This document shows, piece after piece, positions 42,523 to 52,882 of a DNA stretch of 64,000 nt; position 1 is the first letter of the stretch; each line of letters opens with the position of its first letter. Both the position numbers and the translations under genes were made by a program. This DNA is from Pyropia haitanensis (Eukaryota; Rhodophyta; Bangiophyceae; Bangiales; Bangiaceae). The stretch lies in assembly GCA_008729055.1 (NCBI GenBank), contig SDUX01000005.1, positions 186,001-250,000 of the forward strand. Reading direction: 5' to 3'. The notes under the pieces were generated by a model. That model did not search any database and was not told the origin of the DNA. It saw only the letters and a program-made list of their open reading frames with translations.

Positions 42523-44090
42523 CAGACGTGGCGAGGCGGGGTGAGGGGGGGAACGATATTGTGGGACGTAGGTGTGCTAACCACTGCGCCCGTGCATGCG
42601 GGAGGGGGTGCGGGGTGAAAGGGGGGAAGAAAATGTAGGAGGTAGGAGTGCCAGCCACAGCGTTCGCGCATGCGGGGGAGGGGGGGAAGGAAGGCAGACG
42701 CGAGGCAGATCGGGCAGGAATGGGGGGACGCGGATGCAGATGCACAACGCTGAACGGAACGCTGCCGGGGCTGACCACACGCGCGCGCACGCGCCTCTAT
42801 GCACCTCGGCGCTTGTGGTGGTGCGGCGGCCAGCCGCTGGTGTGTGGTGTGGCACGGTCCCTGCGTGCTGTTCGCCGTGCACCTGCGTTGGGGGCCCCTC
42901 CGGCGCGCCCCGGGTCAGCTTCCGGAAGCTGCTCCATCAGTCCACACGGGACTTGCGACACGAGGATTTACAATTCTTGGTCGGGCATCCTCCTGGCCCA
43001 GAATCGCCACCGGTACTGATATGTGAGTCAACCTATTGCGTCCTGGTCTGAGTGGCCGGCAGCCTCTGTGCAAGAGCGTTGCCAACAAGCAAGGAAATTG
43101 CCATTTGCGCAACTTTCCCCAACAAACGATGCCTCGTGTCGGGGAGCCGGGCTGACACGCATGATCACCTTCCCACGCCTCCCGTCACATACGTATAATG
43201 TAACGGGAGGGGGCGACGGATTGCATATCTGGCTCGCGCCTACCGAGATATCGGTGGGCGTAGCCGGCCGCTGGGGGCGCGGCGGCCCGTCGGCCGCACC
43301 GGGACGCGGCGGAGCGACCGAGCGCCGCGGCGTCCTCGAGTAAGGCACCCACGGTGGCAGATTCCCCCCTTGGCCCCTCCCGGGAAGTGGACCGGGATGG
43401 GGGGCGCCAGCGCGTGGCCGCACAGCCACGCGCGTGAGATCGGCTCGCGTGCTGTGTGTGACAGGAGGGTCTCAAGGGAGCGCGGCGCCGTCCAGGTGAG
43501 TCGGCCTTGCTCCCGCTCGGTGCCTTTGTTTTCTCCAGTGAAAGAGAGCTTCAGCAGGAAGGTTTTTGGGAAGAGATCCGGGTAATTTTTTGGAAGCGTG
43601 GCAGCAGAATATTCTTACTACAACTGAGGCTGCGGGACCTTCACCAGGTACCAGATCTCGTTATGGAAAACTGCACGTTGCGTGGATGTAGTTGACACGA
43701 AACGTGGAGCGAACAGCACGTCTCTGCCCGAGGGGAGCCGCCCCAGATCGGTCGCCCGCAGAGGGATGCATTGCGTGGCCCAGAAGGACAGGTCCTGCAG
43801 CGGGAGACAGGCGTGGTGCGGAGGCGTTGGACGGGCACACTGGCGGAAGAGGCAGCGTGAGGCGATTGTGTCTCGTCGGACCTCGCCAATTCGATCTACC
43901 GCGCGTAGCTGGACTGGGCGCGAGGCAGCGCCGTTCGCAGCCGACGATTGCTGCTCAGCACAACACGTGTCCTGCTCCCCGTACAGAGATCCACTTTGTT
44001 ATTCGGAGCCACATAAAGGTTTTTTCCTTATCAGATCTCGTTAAGTGGAGATCACGCGGCAAACATGTCAAGCGTATAACGAAATCTTAA
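42523..44090. other. No supported gene
   Basis: Short ORFs only. CAGATCTCGTTA-like motifs recur near 43650 and 44030 and, inverted, at 44577-44588, and GAGAGCTTCAGCAGG (43548) has an inverted partner near 44590, suggesting an older element around the MITE. Confidence 0.35.
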
Positions 44091-44574
44091 TAGCATCTCC
44101 ACCAATGCCGCCAAAAGCGAAAAGCCAACCACGTGGCAGCTGTTTCACCGGTTTTGCCTTTGGCTCTGACTGGTGGGCCGTGTGCCGGTCCAAAACTAAG
44201 GCCGTATCACAATTTTTAATCGCTCTGGAGATCACCTTCATGTGCCTCGAGTGCACTCGAGTTTTTGGCTCTCAACGGCAGCGGAGCCAACCCCCGCGCC
44301 AAGCGAGCCTTTTTGGCGCGGTGTTTTGGCTTTTGTCCAAACGCGGAGCCAACCTGCGCCAATAGGAAGCGTGACCCGCGGCTTGCAGACAGTCCCACAG
44401 GAGGCTATTACCGCGTGAAATCGGCTACTCTCTCCAGGCGCCCCATCAGATGCTTTGCTTGAGACGTGACGTGCGCGGCGTTGGCTTCTCGGTCAGAGTG
44501 GCCATTCACAGTCGCCCACGTCGCGCCACGTGTCTCGTTTGGGTTGGCTTTTGGCTCCATTGGTGGAGATGCGC
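44091..44574. mobile_element. PIF/Harbinger-type MITE, 484 bp
   Basis: TAA duplications at 44088-44090 and 44575-44577; inverted ends GCATCTCCACCAATG and CATTGGTGGAGATGC, continuing as imperfect GCCAAAAG-type inverted repeats. No transposase. Its right about 95 bases match the element end at 39140-39233, so it is probably a deletion derivative of the same family. Confidence 0.8.
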
Positions 44575-44577
44575 TAA

Positions 44578-44902
44578 CGAGATCTGTACCTGCTGAAGCT
44601 CTCAAAACTGCTTTTTAGAAGTGGTTTGCACGGTCGCCTGGGCGACCGGGAGGAACAAGGCCGTTGCGCTTCACCGTTGACGCCTCACTTCCCCATACCT
44701 GTCACAGGCGGGGGGCCGTTGGAGGGGCGTGCGCGGTGGTGTGGGGAAGCGGCAGTAGCTAGTCTGGTTCTGATGTTGACCACTGCCCCAAATGTCGACC
44801 ATTACTGTAAATCAAGGGAGGCACAAGTGACTGCAAGAAAGCCCGATTGACATGGCGGCGGCTGTTTCGTCGGCACCAGAGCTACGGGAGCTCGGTTCCA
44901 AG
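44578..44902. other. No gene seen
   Basis: Sequence between the MITE and the left end of pogo-2; no ORF with a recognisable domain. Confidence 0.4.
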
Positions 44903-44904
44903 TA

Positions 44905-44925
44905 CAGTCATGACCCGGTTATATG
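44905..44925 (+). repeat. Left terminal inverted repeat of pogo-2
   Basis: CAGTCATG...GGTTATATG; first 8 and last 9 bases closely match the pogo-1 end. Confidence 0.75.
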
Positions 44926-45379
44926 GCACCCTTGCGCACTTTGTAGCCCCCGTTCCAGCGATGCAGTGGTGCGGCGTCCGCTTCCAGACGTCGCCGGCTC
45001 GCCGGCGATCGTGTCCCCTTCGACAGCTGATCAAGGTCCAAAATCACTGTCGATCGCGTGAATCTGAGGCAGAGCTGGACAGTGTGCATTCGGTCGACCG
45101 CTGTGCAGCCGCACAATTCCGTATTTCGTGTGTTTCTGGATGACGTCACGTCAGCTGCCCCGCAACAGTTGCGACTGCAAGGCTCGATGCAGATCCGTGC
45201 TGCGAGCCATTCGACTTGGCGGTGCAGGTCTAGGGACGACCCTCCCCTCCAGCCCCCGCCTCCCTTCCCCCCGGCACTGTCGCCCCTACCTCTACTCCCT
45301 CCCCCACCCGCAAGGACTTTTCGCGGCTGGAACTGGCGCGCACAGGGAGCACGATGGCAAACAAAGAAAAAAAAGCCGG

Positions 45380-45515
45380 TCATTCACTGTCGCTGGTGGA
45401 CGACGCACCCTCGTCAATGCCGTCCACGGCGTCTGCCCCCCCCTCCTCGAACACGATAGCGTCTACCGTAGCCGCCCTGACGCCCTTATCGTCTTCCCGT
45501 GTCAGCCAGTCCTCC
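45380..45515 (-). CDS. 3' end of the split pogo-2 transposase gene
   Basis: Minus-strand frame beginning at the LTR-C insertion point and ending at TGA 45380-45382. It encodes an acidic tail (EDWLTREDDKGVRAATVD ... STSDSE). With one target duplication removed it continues in frame from the main part at 52883 (RDIAVE). Compare RSVAVEQWFAAEDE in pogo-1. Confidence 0.8.
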
Positions 45516-46376
45516 TGTGAGGCACCACCCACACACGGGCAGCCCTCAACGTACTGGCGCCGGTGTCAGCAACCCGTGCACCAATGAGGATGCCGGGCGC
45601 GGGGAAGGTGACGGGTGGGATGACGGTGATGGGGGTGGGGAAGAGGATGGGCGTGACGTCGGTGAGGGTCGAGGGGGTCGAAGGTAAAGGAGGTCTTTGT
45701 GTCTCTGTCTGTGGTTGTTCCCCCGAGGTCTCTCCCGGTGGCGCCCACACTCACGCATTATATACCCCCAGGGGGGCACCCAGGGTGCCCCAAAGCATGC
45801 AATTGCCCGTCGTGCCGGTGGACGGCACCAAAGCTCTCAAAACAAAGCATGGGCTCTCAGAACAAAGCAAGGGTGGGCGTGTGCGCCCCAAGGCGCCCCA
45901 CCAGAAAGCCCCAAACGGGGGGGGGACGGTGTGCGGCGCTCGTAGCGCCGCGCGGCTGGCCCCACGCGCCATTCGACCCGAAAAGCCTCAGAGGCGTGTA
46001 AGCAGACGCCAGTCTTCGGGTCGAATATCTCCCGTGGGTCAGCAAGTCTTGTCGCTCCCATTGGTCCACGGGGAGATTGTTCCGGCTTGCTGACGCGTCA
46101 GAGATGTGGCTCGTCTTTTGGTCCGTTAGTCCGTTGATCCGTTGGAGACTGTACCCGTCGGCAGATGAGTCAGGGTAGTGTCGGTTAGCCAATCCGCGGC
46201 TCCCGTGCTGACCGTCCGTTAGTAGTAGATTATCGGACGGACACCGCGGCATGCCCCAGATTACTTTGGAGTTGATGCGTCTTGGAAGGAGTTGGCTGAG
46301 AAGGACAGGGAAGGAGAGGCCCCAGTCCTTATCCCCTAGGCTCCAGTCTTGGGGATTTAAGGGGCATATCCTTACA
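45516..46376 (-). repeat. 3' LTR of LTR-C (left copy)
   Basis: 861 bp; four bases shorter than LTR-A LTRs because of a small deletion near the U5 end. TATA box at 45758-45764 on the minus strand. Confidence 0.95.
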
Positions 46377-46389
46377 CCTCCCCCCCCTT
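46377..46389 (-). promoter_or_regulatory. Polypurine tract of LTR-C
   Basis: AAGGGGGGGGAGG on the minus strand directly before the 3' LTR, identical to that of LTR-A. Confidence 0.85.
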
Positions 46390-49300
46390 AGGACGCGCGG
46401 CGCAGGAAAGCGTCCAACACCTCAGGTGCGTTCGCAAGGTCTTGCTTGGTCAGCCAGGAGTTCTCGCTGACGTCACAGCCTTTCCACTTGACCAGGTACT
46501 GTAGTCGTCCACGGCGCTTTCGTGACCTTATGATGGAGTCGACTTCGTACTCGACAGAACCGTCCGGAAATGCCACCGGAGGCGGAACGGGAGGAAGTCG
46601 GCCATAAGGATCAGCGCGGTACGGCTTCAGCAAGCTCGCATGAAAGACGTTGTGAACCTTGCGATCGAGCACCGCTTGGGGAAGATCCAGGCGGAACGTC
46701 ACATCGTTGATACTCTCAGTGACGCGGTACGGTCCTGAGTACTTGGGCATCAGCTTGCGAGCGCCTTGGAAAGCATCTGGCATAAGGTGTTTGGTACTTA
46801 GTAGCACCAGATCGTCCACGGCGATCTTGCAAGGTCGGCGATGGCGATTTGCGTACGCCGAGCGCGCCTCATTTGCACTCTTGATGGCTGAGATGGCAGT
46901 CTCTTGAGCATGTTGGAGACCGCTTAGCCAGTCAGACACTGCAGGCATGCTTGACTCTGAGTTTTCGAGGATGTCCATTGGTACCGTCTTAGGTTCGAAT
47001 CCGTAGTTCAGGAAGAAAGGGGAGTACGTTGTAACAGCATTTGGCGACCGGTTGTAGGCTACTTCGGCAGCAACCAGAAAGAGGTCCCAATCGCCTTGAA
47101 GATGGTTGACAAAGTTTCGCAGGATTTCTTCGATCTTCTTGTTCATGATCTCAGTTTGTCCGTCGGTTTGCGGGTGGTACGCTGAAGAGGCCTTGATCTT
47201 GACCTTGAGAATCTCCGTGAGCGACTGCCAGAAGTTGGAGAAGAAAATGCGGTCCCTGTCGCAGACAACATCAGCTGGGAGTCCGTGGTGTCGATAGACG
47301 TGATCATGGTAGAGCTGAGCTACGACTGGCGCCGTACAGTCTGGCTTCATAGGGGCGAGGCGAATCATCTTGGAGAGGCGGTCGACAACGACGTAAATCC
47401 CGTTGTGGCCTCTTGGAGTCAGAGGAAGAGGCGTGATAAAGTCCATGGAGACACTTGCCCATCGTTGGCTCGGGGGGTCCAAGGGTTTGAGGTGACCCAG
47501 AGGTGAATGGGTGCTAGCCTTGTTCCGCTGGCACAAATCACATGTTTGTACGTATCTTTGGATGTCTTTCCGCATTGTCTTCCAGTAGTACTTGGAAGAG
47601 ATAACCTTGGTTGTTTTCTTGACTCCCATGTGCCCTTGGCACGGGACATCATGGTAGTCGTGGAGTAGTCTTTGGCGTAGAGTACCGACGGGGATACACG
47701 TACGGTCACCTCGTTTCAACAACCTCATGTGTAGCCGGTAGGGAGATACCGGGTCTTTGACTAGGTCGGCAAACTCGGGGTCCGCGTCGTACTCTTGTCT
47801 TAAGGTGGCAAGGTCTTGGTCACTTTGGTTGATGGTCATGAGGTTGTTGATTTCAGTTTTCTTGGGGAGTTCTTCAATGGTCTTGGTCAGCACGCGACTA
47901 AGAAGGTCTTGATTGGGGGCGTGCTTGTCGGGAGCATCTTGTGGCTGCCTGGAAAGGGCATCAGCTACGGGGTTCGAAGTGCCCTTGATTGGGACAATCT
48001 TGAACTGGAACTGGTCCAGAAACTCCAGCCACTTGACTTGGCGATCGTTCAGCTTCTCTTGGGTGCTTAGGTATCTCAGGGACTCATGGTCGGTGTGGAC
48101 CTCAAAGGGTCTTCCGTAGAGGTAGCAGCGCCAATGCCGGATAGCTTGTACGACTGCAAGCAGTTCTCTTTCACGAATGCTGTAGCGCTGCTCGTGGATG
48201 TTGAGGGTTAACGAGAAGTACGCCACTGGACGCCGTCCGCGTCCATCATCTTGCTCAAGGACTGCGCCCACAGCATACCCGCTGGCATCTGTAGACACGT
48301 AGATTGGGTATCTCTTGTCGAAAGGCCTTAGCACCGGTGCGCTTGTCGTTAGGTCCTGCAGCTGCTCAAAGGCTTTCTGGGCGTCGGGTGTCCACTCGAA
48401 GTCGACATTCCCAGTCAGCCTCGTTAGCGGCGTAGCTACGGCAGCCATTCCCTTGATGAATCTTCGATAGAAGTTGACCATACCGAGGAAAGATTGTACA
48501 TCCTTTTTGCTCCTCGGTGTTGCCCACGTACGGATGGCTTGGACCTTGTAGTCTTCCATAGAGAAGCCTTTCTCGGAGATGACGTGGCCAAGGTAGTCCA
48601 CAGTAGTTCGAGCGAACTGGCACTTGCTCAGCTTGGCGTAGAGCTTGTGTTCTCGTAATTTCTCGAGTGCTAATCGTAGGTGCTTGAGGTGATCGTCGTA
48701 AGTTTCGCTGTAGACTAGGATGTCGTCGAGGTAGACACAGATGAAGTCGTACAGATAGGGTCGGAAGACATCGTTCATTAGGTTCATGAAGACCGCGGGT
48801 GCATTTGTCAGACCAAAGGGTACGACGGTGAACTCATAGAATCCGTACTTGGTTCGAAACGCCGTCAAAGGTATTGTTTCTGGGTCAAGGCGAATCTGGT
48901 GATAGCCAGAGCGGAGGTCGATCTTTGTAAAGTACTTGGCCTTTCGCAGTTGGTCAAAGATGTCGTCGATGCGTGGTAGTGGGTACGCGTTCTTGATAGT
49001 AGCCTTGTTCAGGGCCCTGTAGTCGATGCACATTCGCCAGCCACCGTCCTTCTTCGCCGCAAAGAGGACGGAAGAGCCCCACGGTGAGGTGCTTGGTTGG
49101 ATGAATCCCTTCCTTATGAGGCCGGCCAGTTGAGTCTTGAGTTCTTCGAGCTCCCATTCGGCTAGTCGGTAAATTCCGCTACGACGCGGTTGGGCGTCAT
49201 CGGTCAGCTTGATGCTAAATTTGTGACTGCGCTCAGGAGGGAGTCCGTCGGGGAGCTCGTCTGGGAAGACGTCAGCGTACTCTTTGAGAATCTCTTGAAC

Positions 49301-49879
49301 TTCTTTCTTGTCTTCGCCTTGTCCCATCGTAATGGCGTTAATGTCGAAGGTGCTAGAGGGATCTTCCGACTGCAGGTAGATGGCAAAAACAGGGCACCTT
49401 TGAACGAGGTCCCGAGCAAGGCGTTGCCGACTGATCAGAGCTTCGGGCTTCTTGAGGGAGGCAGTGATAGAAATGTTCTTGTGGTTGAACTTGAAGGAGA
49501 TCTTGTTTTTCTTGTTGTTGATTTTGGCGTCCTTGTCATCGCGCCACTTCTTTCCCAGGATGAGGTCGTACGCGCTCAATTCACAAACAGCCAACCGAAG
49601 TCGCTCTTGGTACGGTCCGATGTGAATCTCAAGAGGGTCAACGGTTTCAGCGAGGACATGGGAGCGGCCATCGGGCATGCTTGCCGCGAAGTCCGTTCCT
49701 TTCGTTTTCACATGCAAGGAGGTAACGAGGCGCCTTGAGGCGACGTTGATGGGAGATCCGTCGTCGAACAGCACCTTAACAACTTTTCCATTGACAGAAG
49801 CAGTAGAAAGCAGAAGCCCGAGTCGCGGGCCTTCAAATGGTGACGACATATTTTCAGGAACCGAAGGAGCGTCTTTCAC
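46388..49879 (-). CDS. pol: LTR-C Pol: protease, RT, RNase H, integrase, chromodomain
   Basis: 1163 residues, the same domain order as LTR-A Pol. The protease motif is [12 protein letters not shown], intact here. RT active site VYLDDILVY, RNase [14 protein letters not shown], integrase H-H-C-C and DDE ([24 protein letters not shown]), C-terminal chromodomain [16 protein letters not shown]. No stop or frame break. Expressed in the -1 frame after gag. Confidence 0.95.
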   Translation of the reverse strand: MKDAPSVPENMSSPFEGPRLGLLLSTASVNGKVVKVLFDDGSPINVASRRLVTSLHVKTKGTDFAASMPDGRSHVLAETVDPLEIHIGPYQERLRLAVCELSAYDLILGKKWRDDKDAKINNKKNKISFKFNHKNISITASLKKPEALISRQRLARDLVQRCPVFAIYLQSEDPSSTFDINAITMGQGEDKKEVQEILKEYADVFPDELPDGLPPERSHKFSIKLTDDAQPRRSGIYRLAEWELEELKTQLAGLIRKGFIQPSTSPWGSSVLFAAKKDGGWRMCIDYRALNKATIKNAYPLPRIDDIFDQLRKAKYFTKIDLRSGYHQIRLDPETIPLTAFRTKYGFYEFTVVPFGLTNAPAVFMNLMNDVFRPYLYDFICVYLDDILVYSETYDDHLKHLRLALEKLREHKLYAKLSKCQFARTTVDYLGHVISEKGFSMEDYKVQAIRTWATPRSKKDVQSFLGMVNFYRRFIKGMAAVATPLTRLTGNVDFEWTPDAQKAFEQLQDLTTSAPVLRPFDKRYPIYVSTDASGYAVGAVLEQDDGRGRRPVAYFSLTLNIHEQRYSIRERELLAVVQAIRHWRCYLYGRPFEVHTDHESLRYLSTQEKLNDRQVKWLEFLDQFQFKIVPIKGTSNPVADALSRQPQDAPDKHAPNQDLLSRVLTKTIEELPKKTEINNLMTINQSDQDLATLRQEYDADPEFADLVKDPVSPYRLHMRLLKRGDRTCIPVGTLRQRLLHDYHDVPCQGHMGVKKTTKVISSKYYWKTMRKDIQRYVQTCDLCQRNKASTHSPLGHLKPLDPPSQRWASVSMDFITPLPLTPRGHNGIYVVVDRLSKMIRLAPMKPDCTAPVVAQLYHDHVYRHHGLPADVVCDRDRIFFSNFWQSLTEILKVKIKASSAYHPQTDGQTEIMNKKIEEILRNFVNHLQGDWDLFLVAAEVAYNRSPNAVTTYSPFFLNYGFEPKTVPMDILENSESSMPAVSDWLSGLQHAQETAISAIKSANEARSAYANRHRRPCKIAVDDLVLLSTKHLMPDAFQGARKLMPKYSGPYRVTESINDVTFRLDLPQAVLDRKVHNVFHASLLKPYRADPYGRLPPVPPPVAFPDGSVEYEVDSIIRSRKRRGRLQYLVKWKGCDVSENSWLTKQDLANAPEVLDAFLRRAS

Positions 49880-49902
49880 AGATGTTGAGGATTGTTGCTG
49901 CT

Positions 49903-50781
49903 TCAGTTCCGCTGGCCTTTTGGGCAGTCCTTAGCCATGTGTCCCTTCTCGCGACAGCGAAGGCAGAGACCCTCGCGCATGCAGCGCTGGCGTTCGTCTG
50001 GCGTCAGCTTTTCGATCTTGATGCTGGAAATGTCCATCGGGACAACGCCCATCGTCGGTGGCTTCCCAGAAGTGCTGTTAACATTGCTGGTGATACGGGA
50101 CACTCCAGCCTTGGCCGCTTCCACGCGCAGGGCGTCCGTCATCAGTGATTCAAGATCGGTGTACGTCTTGAGGCACAGTGCCTGCCAGATGTCGCGCTTC
50201 AGGCCTCGGCTATAGCGGTCGATCTTTTCCGCTTCGGTGATGTCCGGGATGTCCAAGAGGACGCTCAGGAAAGTCCTGTTGAACGTCCCGACGTCCTTGA
50301 TTTGGCGCCATGAGTGCAGCTTGTCCCGCGCCGCCTGCGTCTTGTTCAGAGGGCTGAAGCGACGGATGAGCGCAGCCCGAAAGGTAGCCCAGTCGGGGAC
50401 CGCCGTCGTCCGACTGTAGGTATGCCACCAGGTGAACGCTTCACCGTCCAGGTAGGTGCAGGCGATCCGACACGCTTCGTCAGGGTCAGTCAGTCGCACA
50501 TATGAGTCCATGTGCGAGCACCATGCTTCAATTGTCCCGGGCTTGCCAGAGAACAGCGCGGGCTTATTCGGCCTCGCAGTCGTCGCGCCTCCACTCGAGG
50601 CCTTAGCCTTGGCGTCGGACAGCTGTTTCTTGGCGTCCGCCAATTCAACCTTATGAGCCTCGAGCTCGGCGCTCATCTGCGAGACGAACGCTGTAAGTTG
50701 ATTCCATGACTCCGCGGAGGGTGCGGTTGAGGCCGTTCCCGGATTAATCGGGCTTACAGTCGCAGGATTCGGGGGGTCCAT
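49903..50781 (-). CDS. gag: LTR-C Gag
   Basis: 292 residues from ATG 50781 ([11 protein letters not shown]); the frame is open further upstream to 50922, but the composition changes and LTR-A supports this start. Capsid domain ([22 protein letters not shown]) and CCHC knuckle [14 protein letters not shown]. The end of the gene holds the slippery heptamer CCCAAAA in the gag phase (C CCA AAA), leading to pol in the -1 frame without a stop. Confidence 0.9.
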   Translation of the reverse strand: MDPPNPATVSPINPGTASTAPSAESWNQLTAFVSQMSAELEAHKVELADAKKQLSDAKAKASSGGATTARPNKPALFSGKPGTIEAWCSHMDSYVRLTDPDEACRIACTYLDGEAFTWWHTYSRTTAVPDWATFRAALIRRFSPLNKTQAARDKLHSWRQIKDVGTFNRTFLSVLLDIPDITEAEKIDRYSRGLKRDIWQALCLKTYTDLESLMTDALRVEAAKAGVSRITSNVNSTSGKPPTMGVVPMDISSIKIEKLTPDERQRCMREGLCLRCREKGHMAKDCPKGQRN

Positions 50782-51145
50782 TGCGTCCTGGGTGAGGTCC
50801 GCAACAATCAAATTAACCCAACAGATCCGGTTTGACTTACTCCGGCAGAGCACGGGGCAAGTCTTACAAGATGTGCAAGTTAATTTGACCAAGCAAAATA
50901 GTGCTGCACTAGCTCTGGACAAGCGTGGCCGTCGTGGCTACCACGTTTCCAAAGATGGACAACACTATTTGATGGGTCACAAGCGATGCGATGAAGCAGA
51001 ATTCGAAGACTCAAATCACGCAATCGGATTTTCCCGCCGGCCGCCGCGCACGGGCCCGAGTCGGGTCGTGCCGGATTTCCACGCGGGGGGATCAAAGGGG
51101 GAAAATCGCGTCTCTTGCACAGATCCTGGGGGGTGTTGCGAGGTG

Positions 51146-51784
51146 TCAGTCGGTGCGGCGCGCCAGCGTGCGGTGGTGATCCTTGCCACGCTGGTGGCGT
51201 TCGAAGTGCTCGACCGTCTCAAATTCGCGATCGCACACGTCGCAACGAGGGCGGGTCGCTGGACGGTTGACCGTATTGCGGTGGCGCCGCGACCAGCGAT
51301 GGTCGCGCAGCACTGTCAGGCTGTTGCAACGCACACCGCACGGCTTGCAAACGTATTTGCCCTTGGGGATGGTCTTGGCAATCCGGCGCTGCTCTCGCTG
51401 CTCTGCTGCGCGCGCGGTCGTCGGTCGGATGTGGCCGATTCGTGGGGCCGGCGGCGCGATGTAGCGCCGGGCCGGATCCTGCGCGGGCAGCAGCAGGCGC
51501 CGGTTGGCTGGGACCGCCGGTCCTGACGTGGCCGGGCCCTTACCCTTGCGCGAGAGGGGGGGCTTGGATGCGGCTGGCGTCGCCGATGCGACCGTCGCCG
51601 CCACAGAGGATGACGTGGATGCGCCCGCCGGGGTGCCACGTGCCGCCGCGGTGTCGCGTGCCGCCGCGGTGCCGCGCGCCGCCGGGGTGCCGCGCGCCGT
51701 CGGGGGGCGCGCCGTCGCCGCCGAGGAAGTCGGGGCGTCCGCCAACGCCGAGGAAGAAAATTCCGAACCTGATTTGGCACTCAC
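51146..51784 (-). CDS. Accessory zinc-finger ORF of LTR-C
   Basis: 212 codons, about 95 percent identical to the LTR-A ORF, with both C-x2-C-x12-H-x5-H fingers intact (CKPC, CDVC). Again no ATG in frame; the first codon is GTG after a CCCAG and a T-rich stretch (TTTTTTTTCTTTT on the minus strand). The amino-acid changes lie mainly in the Ala/Ser-rich half, the finger half being almost unchanged. Confidence 0.7.
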   Translation of the reverse strand: MSAKSGSEFSSSALADAPTSSAATARPPTARGTPAARGTAAARDTAAARGTPAGASTSSSVAATVASATPAASKPPLSRKGKGPATSGPAVPANRRLLLPAQDPARRYIAPPAPRIGHIRPTTARAAEQREQRRIAKTIPKGKYVCKPCGVRCNSLTVLRDHRWSRRHRNTVNRPATRPRCDVCDREFETVEHFERHQRGKDHHRTLARRTD

Positions 51785-52021
51785 TGGGTTTCGACAATCA
51801 GTCGACCAAAAGAAAAAAAACCGTGACAGGGGCCACCAGGGCTGTGTCAGGGCAGTGTTCTTTCGGTGTGATTCGTGGAACCCGCTGCGTTCGTATTACA
51901 ATGCCCGAGGCACGCCGAACACAGGGGGCAGCACGAGTGCACAAACACAGGGAGGGCCAAATCCAGGACGGAATCGCAACGTCACCGCCAAGAGGAAGTC
52001 AAACTATCTGAAGCTACCACA

Positions 52022-52882
52022 TGTGAGGCACCACCCACACACGGGCAGCCCTCAACGTACTGGCGCCGGTGTCAGCAACCCGTGCACCAATGAGGATGCC
52101 GGGCGCGGGGAAGGTGACGGGTGGGATGACGGTGATGGGGGTGGGGAAGAGGATGGGCGTGACGTCGGTGAGGGTCGAGGGGGTCGAAGGTAAAGGAGGT
52201 CTTTGTGTCTCTGTCTGTGGTTGTTCCCCCGAGGTCTCTCCCGGTGGCGCCCACACTCACGCATTATATACCCCCAGGGGGGCACCCAGGGTGCCCCAAA
52301 GCATGCAATTGCCCGTCGTGCCGGTGGACGGCACCAAAGCTCTCAAAACAAAGCATGGGCTCTCAGAACAAAGCAAGGGTGGGCGTGTGCGCCCCAAGGC
52401 GCCCCACCAGAAAGCCCCAAACGGGGGGGGGACGGTGTGCGGCGCTCGTAGCGCCGCGCGGCTGGCCCCACGCGCCATTCGACCCGAAAAGCCTCAGAGG
52501 CGTGTAAGCAGACGCCAGTCTTCGGGTCGAATATCTCCCGTGGGTCAGCAAGTCTTGTCGCTCCCATTGGTCCACGGGGAGATTGTTCCGGCTTGCTGAC
52601 GCGTCAGAGATGTGGCTCGTCTTTTGGTCCGTTAGTCCGTTGATCCGTTGGAGACTGTACCCGTCGGCAGATGAGTCAGGGTAGTGTCGGTTAGCCAATC
52701 CGCGGCTCCCGTGCTGACCGTCCGTTAGTAGTAGATTATCGGACGGACACCGCGGCATGCCCCAGATTACTTTGGAGTTGATGCGTCTTGGAAGGAGTTG
52801 GCTGAGAAGGACAGGGAAGGAGAGGCCCCAGTCCTTATCCCCTAGGCTCCAGTCTTGGGGATTTAAGGGGCATATCCTTACA
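52022..52882 (-). repeat. 5' LTR of LTR-C (right copy)
   Basis: 861 bp; TATA box at 52264-52270 (minus). The transposase reading frame of pogo-2 runs five codons into it and stops at a TAA made by the LTR end. Confidence 0.95.

Larger units (their letters stand above)
36731..42781 (+). repeat. Duplicated segment, part V, copy 1
   Basis: Matches 58221-64000 (offset about 21220) at well over 99 percent apart from the two missing 135-bp units; much closer than parts X-Z. The match reaches the window end, so its right limit is unknown. Confidence 0.9.
45516..52882 (-). mobile_element. LTR-C: complete, apparently intact Ty3/gypsy chromovirus, 7367 bp
   Basis: Sister of LTR-A. LTRs of 861 bp at 45516-46376 and 52022-52882 show no difference by eye. 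Target duplication CCTCC at 45511-45515 and 52883-52887. All three ORFs are open and catalytic motifs are intact, so it is the best candidate here for a currently active element. It sits inside the pogo-2 transposase gene. Confidence 0.97.
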
